Assembly: GCF_000090795.2 (NCBI RefSeq)
Contig: NW_003546371.1
Span: 89,018 to 153,017, forward strand
Direction: 5' to 3'
Length of the DNA: 64,000 nucleotides
Source: Amphimedon queenslandica
Taxonomy: Eukaryota; Porifera; Demospongiae; Haplosclerida; Niphatidae
Shown: positions 31,421 through 43,500 of the stretch, in pieces
Layout: the number at the start of each line of letters is the position of its first letter
How positions within the stretch are numbered: position 1 is the first letter of the stretch
Program-made: the position numbers and the translations under genes
The notes under the pieces: model-generated
Told to the model about the DNA's origin: nothing
Seen by the model: the letters and a program-made list of their open reading frames with translations, nothing else
Database searches by the model: none

Positions 31421-32660
31421 AGCTCAGAAGACAAAAATGACAATGATGAAGAGACCTTATCAGCTGACAAAAAGCGGACCGTAGACTTCAGCACAGATGT
31501 GAAACTAGCATCTGTGGTGAGTCGCTTTGCTGCCCCAGTAACTGATCAAGAAGTTTTGAAAAAAGTCAATGGTCATGTACCACGTTCAACAAAGCTAGTT
31601 ACCCAGTGGGCTGTAAGGATCTGGAATGAGTGGAAGTATAGTCAGCAAGGTGCTACTTCCACTATAATACCTCCTTTTTTAGAGCAAATCAATAACGAGC
31701 TCAATCACTGACTTTCCAAGTTTATAATAAGGTTAAAAAGCGAGATGGGTCATGTGACAATAGAGGGACTCTCTATAGTATTTGTTCCAGCATTCAACAG
31801 TATATTGGCAAAAACCGCTTGCTATAAAAAACAATGAAACCCTTGACATATATAAAGATCAACAGTTCACTTTGTTTCGATGCACATTTGATTTAGTTCT
31901 TAAAGATCAACATTCAAAGGGAGCAGGAGCTGTAGAGGAAGAGCTATGGTCAAATGGAGTCCTGGGCGATTCAGACCCTCGTAACTTGTTAGATACACTA
32001 GTTTATTTGATTGGACTTAATTTTGCTTTACGTAGTGGTAAAGATAACCGGAGCCTTAGACCTAATATGATACAACTTATTCAAAAGGAAGACGAGCCAT
32101 CCTTTTTGCAATATATTGATTGAGGTTTGAAAAATAATCTCGGAGGTCTTAATGACCAAAAATTGAGAAATAAATTTGTAAAGGCTTTTCAAAATTTATA
32201 AAATCCTTCTCGATGCATAGTGAAACTTTTCAAGAATTATATGGAATTGAGACCACCATTGGCACTGAATGACATCTTTTACTTACAACCAATGCAGAAA
32301 CCAACTCCTTCATGCTGGTATCAAACTAGGCCTCTCAGACACAACACAACAGTTCAGAAGCTGACTGAGAAAGTAGGAGTTTTAGGGCAATAAGGAGAAC
32401 CTCTGTCACGAGATTGTTCCATGAAGGAGTAGAAGATAAGATTATGTCTATTATAGGCCATAGAAGTGCTGGAGGTGTACTGGCTTACAAGGAGCTCAGT
32501 GACAGCCAATCTTAGTAATAAAATACAGAAGAGACCAAATAAAGATCATTGTCAGAGACAGCAGCTACACCTGAGACCTCCAGTCTCTCATGAGACTGAC
32601 ATAGAGTTGAAGAAAGTCAAAATAGGCAGTGAGCACAATTTTAGTTTATATCAATTATAA
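31421..32660 (+). pseudogene. Crypton-like tyrosine recombinase remnant (KIAA1958/ZMYM2/QRICH1-type domain)
   Basis: Blocks in order: VSRFAAPVTDQEVLKK and STKLVTQWAVRIWNEWKYS (31510-31650), a gap region, then ELWSNGVLGDSDPRNLLDTL and YLIGLNFALRSGKDNRSLRP (31945-32070), with ALRSG the conserved Arg box. IFYLQPMQKPTPSCWYQ follows at about 32275. Finally LFHEGVEDKI ... IIGHRSAGGVLAYK (about 32410-32490) is the His-x-x-Arg box and catalytic-Tyr region. Stops and shifts lie between the blocks. In vertebrates this DUF3504-type domain is domesticated in KIAA1958, QRICH1 and ZMYM genes; Cryptons use it as a DNA-only recombinase. Confidence 0.8.
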
Positions 32661-33990
32661 CTGATTGCTTGATAAACTATTCTCACTTGTATCATTTATT
32701 CTCACTTGTATTTTGTGTTGTCACTTGTATCATTTATTATCACTTCTATCATTTGTTCTCACTTTATTCGTATAATCCATTCATGTTGAAATTATGGCTT
32801 CCCTCTCCAGGATTTACAAAATTATAAGTCCTCTTTAGTGAGCTAAGCGTGAAAGGGAATTATTCATGTGTTGTTAATATCATAATAGCTGTTATATATG
32901 CTTTCTTTTACGGTCGTTCCAACTCTGATTTTCATTCCGAGGGTTGTACTAATCAGTGTCAAGCTTAAAGCCATGCCCTTCATTCTTTAAGGTCTGTCAG
33001 GCAGCATTTCGATGAGGAAAGAAGAAAGGATGTGATTGAAGAGCAGAGAAGAAAGGACGCCTTGACAAGTAGAGAAGAAATATCGCAATTCACGAGCAGA
33101 GAAGAGATTTTTCTCCTTACACAAGTGGAAGAAAAAAAGGAAGGGGCCTTCTCATACTTCTTTTAAAATAATTAAATATTTCACTTGATACTCACGTACC
33201 AACTTGTTTCGTATAAAGAAACACCTTTAAGGTACTTTTTGATGAAATTTTAATATTTTTTTAATTGCTGCCCTTTTAAAGTAAAGAAAAGTTGTACAAC
33301 TTGTGCTATTTTTAAATTTTTACTATGCACTATTTAGAAGTTATAGATCATTTAACTTCAAATATTAAAAGAAATTCCTGCATAACTTTTCATACTTTAT
33401 ACGCCATCTTTGATCTTGTCATTCCTGGATACCGCTGTATATTATAAAACTGGCAGGAAAAATTAATTGCATGGTGGGCTTAAGTTATGACGTCATATTA
33501 GTCAAACCATTAATAAAAATGGCCACCAATATGTATTTCCTGACTATCGTTTATTTAGCTGTTTCATCTGGTGATTGCAGGCTCTACGAAGCTTTAAAGC
33601 TTGCAATCGTGGCATAATGAAGGCAAACACTCAATCAAGTTTGTATGCAGTAAATGCTTTTGTGATACACTGATGTTTGAAAGTCAACAAAACTTTGAGA
33701 GATTGTAGCCCATTCTGCAAAACTTGAAAAACTTTTGCCAAATGATGCAACATACATCAAAAGAAAATAATATTATAAACACAATGCTATATACTAAAAA
33801 TTAAAGTATTCTCATCATGTTCAAGAATTCTTACCTCAGTTTTCATCCATTTTACAAAGTTTAGTAAAGTTTATTGCATCTCACTATTGAGAAAAAAATT
33901 GAAAAAATTATATATTGTAGAAAAAGTATAAAGAAAACAATTTGTGTTCCGAAATCTACATTGTGCGTTCAGCCAGTTGTACCTTAAAGC
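32661..33990. other. Mostly non-coding; short tandem units and one basic/acidic frame
   Basis: About five degenerate ~20-bp units (TTCTCACTTGTATCATTTA) lie at 32685-32765. A plus-strand frame 32990-33166 is rich in Glu/Arg/Lys (EERRKDVIEEQRRKDALTSR) and starts after a TTCTTTAAG acceptor-like site; a real exon is possible but unproven. The rest shows nothing. Confidence 0.35.
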
Positions 33991-34034
33991 TAGTTTAGGA
34001 GCGAAAACTGTAACTATACCAGACTCTTCATGCT

Positions 34035-34265
34035 CACGAGATAAATTTTGGTCTGTTATCACTTCAACTTATCGAAAGCTCTTTAATTGTGGGGGCTTTG
34101 ACTTACTTTGTGGTATGAGTCAAAGCTGGGAGCTTCAGCCTAAATCAAGATCGGTTGCCAAGTCACCTCAGTTCCTAAAATCAGTGCTCTGCAATGGAAA
34201 TATCTTCATTAGACCTCTCCTGAAAAATCTAGATGAGTTGTTGAAGATATGGTATCAACAGATGA
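34035..34265 (+). pseudogene. Fragment resembling the N-terminal region of HECT-type E3-like proteins
   Basis: Within an open frame (33944-34303) the stretch STYRKLFNCGGFDLLCGMS and later NGNIFIRPLLKNLDELL recalls the AGGFELL ... AYIRPLQxxLD arrangement in invertebrate and fish G2/M-phase-specific E3-ligase-like proteins. It has no HECT domain in the window. The assignment rests on two short blocks and is tentative. Confidence 0.3.
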
Positions 34266-34303
34266 TTCAGTGGAATTTTTGTAAGTGGCCAGTTACATAC
34301 TGA

Positions 34304-35673
34304 GCATATCTACCGTACTAACAATAGGTTTAGTGCATTTATTGTGATCAGAGTTTCAAGCTGAATTTACTTCAACAGCATTCTCAAGACTGTTAAAAAA
34401 AGAAGTAAGCAAACTATTTCACATTACTGTACCTATATTTAATAAGAGGCAAGTTCATACGATTAATATTCATGATAATTGTGACTTTGGAAGTTCTGAG
34501 CCGAAGAAGAGCAGTTTTCAATTGCCTAAAGATGATGAGGATGTACAGTCATTCTCGAAAATATTGAATAGATGTGATTACTTTCAGTCACTTGTAACAA
34601 ACCTGAATGAGGTAGTGAAGATAGTGTTGGATGTTGTATTGTAATACTGAGAAGTAGAGATTCAAAATAACATGAACACAAATGGTACAGCAAATTGCAC
34701 CGACCTTGCAAGTCACTTCATAAACCAATTATGAATTTCAGGGGGACTGTATAAACTGAGGTGTGTCTTGCATTGTGTGGTCTTGTTAAGCAAACAGCCC
34801 ACCCAATTGGCATTTGCAAGGTCTATGCAACTAGCTGTGTATTAATCAAAAATGCATATACTAGTTTATGGTTAAACAATAATGACATGCAATAATCACT
34901 AATAATTAATCATTCTATTACAATAGATAGCTGATGTATGTAGAATAAAATCCATTATGGTGACGCATGCTATAGATGTAAGAACTAACATAGACTTTGA
35001 ATTTAAAACGTACAGTTAAATGATGTGCATTTTCTAATTATTACAGTACAATTTTTTATTGTACTTCATTATACAAGACCTCAGCAAAGAACACTAATCA
35101 AACAAGTTTCACCTGTAATGTGTACTGTCATGTATATTTTAAGTCAGAGAGGATTTGCTTAAAATAATGTCACCACTGATCTTAGTCACTAAATACGTCT
35201 TGAGTGTAAAATGTATTGTACCATGCTCAAACTGTGACATTGGTATTTGGTCATTTTCAATGCATTTCTGCCTTAATTTAATATCAAACCTTGCATGTTT
35301 ATTACTTTTATTCATATTCAACATTGATGTGTTCTGCGTTCTTTACCATGCAGTACAACAGTACCCGCTCTGAAAAGCATTGTGACAAACCCTGCTGAAC
35401 AACTAACTGATACAGTGACAATTATTCCTGTTAGTAGAGGGCATGTACTAAGGGTTGCATTAATAAATGTGAAGCATTCATCCTTCTGTTATTGGAATCC
35501 CATCAAGTGACAGTAAATTAATGCAACTGCTTAAGTATAATAGGTTGAGTTCTTAAATGAAAAGGGAGGTTGACCTGGTCAGGAATTTTAGCGTTGATTG
35601 GCTAAAGATATTGAGCAATATTGTGATGGAAATAGTGTAAATAAACTGCTAAGGCATGATCCTGTTGCTTTAC
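34304..35673. other. No gene recognised
   Basis: AT-rich sequence with small unsupported ORFs up to the PAT/Ngaro-type element. Confidence 0.45.
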
Positions 35674-35869
35674 ATTTCCGGTTAGACAAGGTTTAGGCGG
35701 GCTTAACCAGCCCAACCGAAGCCGCAGTTTTAGGCCGGAACACTGCACATTTTCTGATGCTCATTGTAGCGGCCAAGCAATCGAATTCAGAAAGAAGGCC
35801 TCTTTATCACTTTTAGCAGTTCACAGCACCCTACCTTTCAAGCCAGAGCTCCTTAAGTTCAAGTACTTA
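35674..35869 (+). repeat. Split direct repeat A1
   Basis: Starts ATTTCCGGTTAGACAAGG and ends TTCAAGTACTT. Aligns with A2 (40162-40358) with scattered substitutions, mainly transitions. Confidence 0.9.
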
Positions 35870-35967
35870 CTGTTGCGCCCACCATTACTCTGTTCTGATC
35901 TGAGCTTCTGGTGACTCCGTCAATTTCTAGTCTCAAGCCTTTCTCTATTGTAGTTACGCTGTAATAA

Positions 35968-37567
35968 ATGGTGGACCCAACCCCTCCCGTAATCATCCCA
36001 GAAGACCCAGCGGGGGATGGGAGCACTACTCACACTGACCCGACACTTGGTGTTTGCACTGACCCGACCGGTACACACAGGCCAGAGGTCATCCTCCCAA
36101 CTACCTCAGCCTCAGAGACTCCAGTTGGAGCCAGTGTGCTTGCAGGGATCATAACTATGACAGTCCAGGCGTGGCTCAACAATGCCCCCGCGAGCTCTAC
36201 GACTGTCCCCACGGCTCGAACATCTGGTTCTGGGGACCCACCACTGGAGCTACCCCTGTCAGGTATGTTCACATGCTATTTTGCACACACCACCACCGTA
36301 GTAGGCTTTCGAGTTTATTTGCAAGACACTCTGCGAAGGCCTCCCTTTGTTGCTACTGTTCTTTGCAGAGGAGTTACCTACTCTCTAGTAATTGATTTAT
36401 TTTACTCTTGTGCAACTGACCTTGTGGCTTGGCTTCCAAACCACAGGAAGATGCCTTAGAGCAAGGCCATGCCTCCCCATGCTAGGATGTCATAACATGC
36501 TAAAAGGCCTTACCCCTCCCTATGAATGGTGGAAGGCCACATTTAATCCCCAAGTGCGCCCCCCCCCTGCAGCAAGCGGACAGCTAAGGGCCAGCCATTG
36601 CACCCAGGCCCTTCAAATTGCATTCCTTACTATCTCCCTCCCTCCTCTACCCTTCTTTCCGTCCCCCCATCTCCTTCCCTTTCCCCCCTCTGTTCTCAAC
36701 CTTTTGATTCTGCCGAGGTAGCCAAGGCACTTAGCTCTGTAGCCAACTCACTACCGCTGTTCAGTGGGACAACATGCGGTGGCCACATAAACCCATTCAA
36801 TTTGCTATTGCTGCAACCACGCCCACCATTGAAGTCATTTGCTGTTTTTCTGTCCACGTCTCTCCCCAATTCCAGGGAAGATAATAGAAAAGATCAAAGG
36901 CGGCACCTACGTAGACCTGAAAGAGCTGCTAGTAGATAACTGTACTCTCCTGGACCGACTCTATGAGTTACGTTATTCAGCTCACAGCATCTTTCCCCAA
37001 ACCCACATGACGGACATCCCAGATCCTCTCACCTGAGTATTTTGCTTTTTGTTTTTTATTGCCATTAGGGCAGATCATGAGCCCACTAAACAACTCGTGG
37101 CCTATGCCTAGAAATTATTCCACTGGCCTGAAAACACGGTGGCCATGGCTGGAGAACCTATGACTCGAGGTTTCGCCAACAAATAACAGCTGGCATTCCT
37201 CTCCATTGGGTTAAAGTTGAACCATCCCTCGTGGCCACCTCAGTGATACACTCCCAAGCAGCAGATAATTTATGCCCATGGTGTTTCAAATCTGACCACA
37301 AGGCCAGTGAATGTGCCCTGGCCTCAGTATCCTAAAAGCCCCAACAGCCTCCCAATTCAGGGACTCCAGCCAACCCGACAAGGCAACACCCATACTGGCA
37401 GCCCCAGACTAACGAGCTTTGTTGCACGTTCAATAGTGGCCGCTGCACTCATACGTGCTGCCGTTTTGAACACATGCAGCAAATGTGGGAGCCAGGACCA
37501 TTCAGCAGTGTACTGCAAGCAGCCAGGGACTCAGGCAGCCAAGATGAAAAACTCTCCCTTAGCATAG
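35968..37567 (+). pseudogene. PAT/Ngaro element: gag-like ORF with two CCHC knuckles
   Basis: Starts MVDPTPPVIIPEDPAGDGS and is Pro/Thr-rich. After shifts it carries KGGTYVDLKELLVDN (about 36900), which resembles the conserved gag block of YR retrotransposons. Two zinc knuckles follow: CPWCFKSDHKASEC (about 37275) and CSKCGSQDHSAVYC (about 37474), both CX2CX4HX4C. A stop at 37567 follows. An insert-like pyrimidine-rich stretch (36560-36720) breaks the central part. The product would coat the RNA in a virus-like particle. Confidence 0.7.
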
Positions 37568-37839
37568 GAAGAATTCCTCCCTGGACTGTAGTCATGACTG
37601 ATCAAGGTCTTGTACCCTACAATAATCAAAAGAACCAATTTTGTTTGTTTAAAATGAAAAATAATAAAGTTAAAAATTAAAAAAAGCAGTAATGAATAGC
37701 GGTTGCAGGGGAAGACTTAATGGTAGGGCATGCCCCATGACTACAGTTATGATTACTCTGCTGCCTCAGCATACACAGCTGCTACGCTCTCTATTCAGTT
37801 CGTTGGCTTCTAGCTCACTTTACTTCCCCTTATTAGGCA

Positions 37840-38659
37840 AATACACATACATGGATCAGCTGCTACAGCTAGAAGCAGTGTCCAGCCAGCCCAAGCATCC
37901 TCCTCCCTTCCCAGTGTCTGGTTTCCTCCATGGCACCCCTTCCTCCATCATGGCCTCGCCACCACCTTCACATTTCTGGGCATTGACATCAACTCAGTCA
38001 ACATGTCCCTATTGCTCCCTTTGCCCAAACTGACAGCTCTGAAGGCAAAGCTGGCCCACTGGACGAGCAGAAGTGCAGCCTCCAAACGGGAGCTCCAGGA
38101 ACTGATAGGCTACCTCAACCATGCGGCAGCCGTGGTCAGCCCAGGCAGATTGTTTGTCAGGTCTATGATAGAGGCCATGAAACTCCCTCGACTGAAGGAC
38201 CTACTAACTTGCTTGGATGCCAATTGCAGGGCAGACATTCTGTGGTGGCATCTGTTCGTGGCGTCTTGAATGGGGTCTCCATCCTCCCGCCCTATGCCCC
38301 CATTGTCACGTGGTATCGGACGCCTCAGGCTCCTGGGGTTGTGGGGCACTATCCGCTGCTTTGGGGAATGGTTCCAGGTGGCTTGGCCGGCCTGGTGGAC
38401 GGAGGTTTATATAGCAGCCAAGGAACTCCTCCCCATCGTGATTGCTGCAGCAATTTGGGGCAACCACTGGAAGGGAAAGCGGGTCCTTTTCGTGTCTGAC
38501 AACACTGCAGCAGTGAGTGCCCTCAACTCTAGGTTGGCTCACCATTCACCACTCGCCCACCTCCGCTGCCTCTTCTTTTGGGAAGCCAAACATGGCTTCT
38601 TGCACGTGGCAAAACACAGACTCAATGCATCTGCTGATGCCTTTCCCGCAACAGGCTAG
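37840..38659 (+). pseudogene. PAT/Ngaro element: reverse transcriptase C-part and RNase H
   Basis: A TYMDQLLQ block (about 37850) stands where YVDD or YLDD is expected, so the second catalytic Asp is replaced by Gln. TFLGIDINSVNMSL (about 37973) and the SAASKRELQELIGYLNHAA ... VSPGRLFVRSM thumb follow. RNase H has VSDASGSWGCGA (first Asp, about 38318), the EVYIAAKELLPIV Glu block (about 38400) and VSDNTAAVSALNS (Asp, about 38493). A terminal HRLNASADAFP ends at a stop. The RT fingers before 37840 are missing or unrecognisable, and two frame changes occur in the RNase H. Confidence 0.8.
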
Positions 38660-38739
38660 ACTTATTTCTTTCTCTAAATCCACAAACCCACACTCAAGCC
38701 TCCCCAGTTTCCCCGGCCGTGCTGTCACCCCTCTTGGAC

Positions 38740-39690
38740 CAATGTCAGCGGTTGACCTCCCTCCTCTGGGCGCAACTGTTCGGTCCCTGTTCAAGGAAGG
38801 TCTAGCAGCATCCTCCCACCGATCTTATCGCTCAGCCAGGAACCCCTACCTGGAGTTCTGTCGAAGGGCTAACCTCCGCCCCCTCCCCAACAACAGATCA
38901 CGCTATGCCTTTTTGCCTCGTTCCTCTCACGGCAGGGGCTCGCGGCCCGATCAGTGTCGTCTTACTTGTCAGCCCTACGTCACATGAAGATTGAAGCGAG
39001 AGCCACGTCCTTTCTCCGTTACCAGTGGCGCTACTTACAATACGTGCCGAAAGGAGTGAAGTGCTAATTGAGTAGCTCCCAAGGGACTTTGAAGAGATTC
39101 CCCATTTCCTGCGATATCATGCGTCTTCAGGGCCAGCCCTACGGACCCGCCACTCCCTCTCAATGCTCTACTTTGGCCAACAGCGTGTATTGCCTTCTTT
39201 GGCTTCCTGAGGCTAGGGGAGTGACGGTAGCAGGCCCGGAAGCCACTCTACCTATTCTAAAATCGGGCATCCATCGACTCACATTCAGACCGGGGCATTA
39301 TCAGGTTATCTCTTGGTCACACAAAGACTGACCCCTTAGGACAGGAACCACAGTCTTTCCAGAAAAGACAGGGGCTGCGGGCCTTTTCCCAGTAAGGGCC
39401 ATCCTGAAATATCTCAGGGTTCACCCCTCCTTGAATCAGGGCCCGCTACTAATCCTCCCAAACCAGTCACCACAAACCAGGGACGTTTTCGTGAAGCACC
39501 TGAAGGACACTCTAGCAGTCAGAGGAATTGACCAAAGGCGGTACTTGGGGCACAGCTTTAGAATAGGCGCAGCTACCTCAGCTGCACCAGCTGGAGTCCC
39601 AGACTACCTAATCAAGGCATTAGGGAGATGGTAGTCAGAGGTGTACCAGACTTACATCAAGACGCCCCCATTATCCCTCACCACTGTCTC
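38740..39690 (+). pseudogene. PAT/Ngaro element: tyrosine recombinase
   Basis: The N-terminal SAM-like part reads SLFKEGLAASSHRSYRSARN with YLEFCRRANLRPLP. A YLSALRHMKIEA block follows in another frame. The catalytic half has GHSFRIGAATSAAPAG (His-x-x-Arg box, about 39550), LIKALGRW and, after an in-frame stop (TGG to TAG), EVYQTYIKTP with the candidate nucleophilic Tyr. The earlier Arg box is in the degenerate 39000-39330 stretch. Frameshifts near 38960, 39060 and 39340 make it non-functional. Confidence 0.8.
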
Positions 39691-39892
39691 AGCCTCCCTG
39701 GCAAGGTCAGCCTCCACCCCCAGCGGCCCCAGTTCTCACAGCTCTCAATAGACAGACCACTTTTTTTGCCAATGAGGTCAATTATTCACTTTTGAGCCTG
39801 TCTATATTCCTTTTTTTCCTTATACTTACTTTTCTTTTGAAGAAGTTTGAGTTTTGAGAATTTCCTAGTTTGAGCGTGGTGGTTTAGGCACA

Positions 39893-40161
39893 TTTTCACC
39901 CCTCAAAGTCCCCTGCTGACCTTGCCTTGGGGTGGAGTAGGCACGGCCCTGTGTTAATGGCGTGAAAACAACTCCCCTTGCTGGGGCCTCCCTTAATGCC
40001 TTAGAGGTAATTTGCAGGGATATCCCTTTTTGCGGGGTGTGTTCAGGGAAGCCACGCTCAATGCCACACCCTTCTTGTTATCCACGAGCAGGAGTGGCAT
40101 AACTTTAATATTCTATACTTTAGGTCGAGCTCCTGCTCAAAATAAGGTTGGTCAGTGGTTA
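39893..40161 (+). repeat. Split direct repeat B1
   Basis: Starts TTTTCACCCCTCAAAGTCCC and ends GTTGGTCAGTGGTTAA. It abuts A2 directly and aligns with B2. Confidence 0.9.
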
Positions 40162-40358
40162 ATTTCCGGTTAGACAAGGTTTAAGCGGGGTTTACTAGCC
40201 CAACTGAAGCCACAGTTTTAGGCTGGAACAATGCACGTGTTCTCCTGCTCATCGTAGTGGCCAAGCAATTGAATTTAGGAAGAAGGCCTCTCTATCACTC
40301 TTAGCAATTCACAGCACCCTGCCTTTTAAGCCAGAGCTCTCTAAGTTCAAGTACTTTT
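40162..40358 (+). repeat. Split direct repeat A2
   Basis: Second copy of A1, immediately after B1 and followed by about 70 bp and then B2. Confidence 0.9.
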
Positions 40359-40426
40359 CTACCCACCTCCCCCCTCTGACACAGTTCTCTTCACTGGGCC
40401 TGCCCAATGTGATGCGTGTCATTACC

Positions 40427-40699
40427 TTTTCACCCCCGCAAAGTCCCCTGCTGACCACGCATTAGGGTTGATTAGCTATGCCCCCGTTTTAATGGCCTGG
40501 AAACCACTATCCTGGGCGGGGCCTCCCTTAATTGCCTTTGAGGTAATTTGCAGGGGTATCCCTCTTTGCGGGGCGTGTTCAGGGAAGCAATGTGCAACGC
40601 CACACCCTTCTCATTATCCACAAGCAGGGTGGCATCCCTTTAATATTCTATACTTTAGGTTGAGCATCCTGCTCTAAATAAGGTTGGTAAGTGGTTAAT
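40427..40699 (+). repeat. Split direct repeat B2
   Basis: Starts TTTTCACCCCCGCAAAGTCC and ends GTTGGTAAGTGGTTAA. It marks the right end of the element. Confidence 0.9.
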
Positions 40700-41989
40700 G
40701 TATGTGTAATTTCCTATAAGTGTCATTTTAATTTCTATTACTTTTGGCAGGAAAAAACTTTCTTAGATTAGACAATTAATGGCTTTATTGGTCTTACATG
40801 GTGGCTGTGGCTCTTTGTTCCTAGGAAAGTCAACATATGATTATTAATTTTGTGTAATGTTCCTCTTTCATCTATAACTATTAGTAAGGACAAAGTTCCG
40901 CAATTGGAAGCCTAAGTTTTCTTTGATAAGGTATACATGTTTTTGTTTAGTTAAGCTAATTTTTCAGTTGTTGTTTATTTAGATTGATACTGTAGGAGAC
41001 AGCAATGCATTGAGAGCTATCTGCATGGAACATCTTGATTATTGATGCAAGCTTGAATAAACCTATCAACAATCTTGAGCTCAGCAATTAAGAGGATTTG
41101 ACAAAAAAGCTGAGTTAGATCAACTGGTTCATGGCTCATCTATTATTGGGTATTAAAGACGCAATACGTAACGATCCAGTACATATTACTCCTCTATTCA
41201 CTTCAAGACTCAACTCACTGCTAGAAAGTCCATAATATTAATAATTTCGGCAATTATTTGAAAATTTTTATTATTCTCCAGCTATTTGTTCTTAACGACA
41301 GAAGGAAGAGGATACGTAAATACTGTTCACTGATTTCCTAAACAGTTGTGAAACCAACTCTGAAAGCCAGGTTATACTTATTATGCATTGATTGTGATTC
41401 TTTCGTAAATGTGCAGGTAATGTTGGTTTCACAAAAATTTTTTCATTCTTTACTGGCATTGAAACAATACCTGCCTTGGGATTTTAAATGCACTGCAAGC
41501 TTGCGATTTACTTGTAGTCTAATGCATCCCACAGCATCTACATGTGCCCTACAATTGACATCCCCACAAAGTATCATGATGATGAGTAAGCATTTAAAAG
41601 ATATGATAAATGGTATATTGAATCATGGTGGATTTTGACTAAGCTAATAAAAAGATTCATCAAACTGGTGTTTGTCCTTAATAATAGTTGATAATCCTTT
41701 GTGGACATGTATTTCTCTTTGTATCACTTCTATTATCAATAATTAAAAATACACAAATACTGGCAATTAACAAACTAAAGCATACTAAAAATTAAACGGA
41801 GAGATGGATAGAAAAGATAATATTAAATTAAAATCAATCACCTATGTTATTTCACACATATTCCATTGCTGCAACATATAAAACAACACCCTAATCACCA
41901 TTGGCTTTACTAATGTCTTTAATTTTTCTTGTTCTTCATCCTGTATTGGGCAGCGAGTAACTGGTACCGCCTAACTTCCTCTAGTACTT
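40700..41989. other. No gene recognised; one unassigned ORF
   Basis: ORF 41348-41638 (96 residues, Leu/Cys/Thr-rich) has no recognised motif. The rest is AT-rich and silent. Confidence 0.4.
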
Positions 41990-43200
41990 GTGAAACAATG
42001 GGAGCATTTCAATCAATTTTAAAGGCATCATGAATAGCACCACTTGCAGCTGCTTCATCTCTTCTTAAAAGGGCCATACCCTGAATCCATAACTGGTAAC
42101 GACTAAGATTACTTTGACCTCTGATCCTGGGATGACTATAAGCTTCGCGAAATGTATCCAATTTTCTTTGTATCCATGACAAAAATACGTGGTAAACAGC
42201 AGTTCTATCAATGTCACTATAAGGATCAAGCAATCCCTCATCATCAAATCCTTATAAAAGATAATGAAATAGAGATACACAACCTTCAAACACATCTATG
42301 CAGAGCCTCTCAATCCACTGGTTGTGGACACTTCTGCCAGTAACACAACTCCCACGATTAGGTCACTTCAAAGGATGGGTAAGCATGTACTCGGATACCT
42401 GTACATTCTGCCTACCTCTATCACATTACACTCTAGACGAAAGACCATATGCAGTAACTGCTTGAAGAAAACACAAAAGAACAGTTGCAGATGAATTATT
42501 GGAGGAAATATTTCAGTAGACTGGAAGTCTTGACAAGCCAACATGCCACCATAGATTACCATCCACCACTGAACTAATTTGTGGTATCTATCAATACAGC
42601 ACAAGCTGTTGGGCGTTGGAACAGAATACTGTCTCCTATGTAATGCTTTCCTCAGACGCTGTTTAACACCACTTGGAACAACTTGTTATAGAGCTTCCCT
42701 AATCCTTATACACTGATGGTTAAGCCCCCTTTCTTGTAAGTATTCTTCAAAAGTCCTCTGGCCTCCATTAGGATATGTGTGACAAACTCCGCTGTAATAT
42801 CATGTAATTTAGTATGAAATATAGATGAGTATGAAGCCGAATCTTCTATTCTGTACTGAATGATTCTTTAATGGATAGTTCTTCATGCAACTTTTAGCAT
42901 ATTAGGAATATCAACGGAAGAGAAGCCAAATGATAGCAACAATGACAGTTGGTTCTCATCAATATGAATTTGTGGACAACCCCTTTTGACAATAAACTGC
43001 CTACTTTGATGTTTAATCCAATTATAAACCTCAACAACTGCCATTAATAAAGTTTAACAATCTTCTATGGCAAGCTGATCTGAGACTATAAGAACATCTT
43101 GCAAAAGTATCTGTGCCTCCAGAAGCTCTTCTCCATAATACACGCCCCCTTCAACTTCCAATGAAGCTATTCTCACAATGCTTTCCTCCATTTAATCTCA
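41990..43200 (-). pseudogene. Integrase-core (rve-like DDE) transposase-type pseudogene
   Basis: The minus strand gives a full linear series of blocks. They are an N-terminal helix-turn-helix part (RGCPQIHIDENQLSLLLSFG and FSSVDIPNMLKVA, about 43010-42890), YPNGGQRTFEEYLQERGL (about 42775), and RLRKALHRRQYSVPTPNSL (about 42650) followed by CIDRYHKLVQWWMVIYGG with the first catalytic Asp. Then come [19 protein letters not shown] (about 42345), holding the catalytic Glu, LLDPYSDIDRTAVYHVFL (about 42232) and LSRYQLWIQGM near the end. The middle block with the second Asp is decayed and there are stops and shifts. This family is a frequent single-ORF rve-domain protein in sponges and cnidarians; whether it is an independent transposon is not settled here. 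Confidence 0.75.
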
Positions 43201-43500
43201 TAGAAATAGCACATCAGCAGCTGCACAATGCTCAGCATCATTACCTGTAGCTCCACTTCTAGGTGTAACTTCACGATCACTCAGTTAGTTCAAAGTTTTA
43301 CAAATGATTATGGTGTAAAAGAAGCCATGTGAAAGATATAGTGGTAATATAATGGTACTGTAACAAATACTACTGAATCAAGGAAGGGATATCATTTATT
43401 TTATATTATTTTTGTCCTTAATGGCGCTCCAAAAGTTTAATGAAACTCAATGTGCTTGATTGTTCTATACTGGCTAATTTGTTGTAAAAGAAGAGACATT
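43201..43500. other. No gene recognised
   Basis: AT-rich spacer before the MITE. Confidence 0.5.

Larger units (their letters stand above)
35674..40699 (+). mobile_element. PAT/Ngaro-type tyrosine-recombinase retrotransposon
   Basis: GC-richer than its surroundings, with the split direct repeats diagnostic of PAT/Ngaro elements: A1 35674-35869, coding region, B1 39893-40161, A2 40162-40358, B2 40427-40699. Coding blocks run gag with two zinc knuckles, RT remnant, RNase H and tyrosine recombinase, all on the plus strand. Such elements replicate through a circular intermediate and integrate by the recombinase instead of a DDE integrase, leaving no target duplication. This copy is structurally complete end to end but its frames are broken. 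Confidence 0.85.

Noticed and set aside
35139-35373. Opposed ~60-72-codon ORFs
   Set aside because: No motif, no splice context and similar length to background ORFs.
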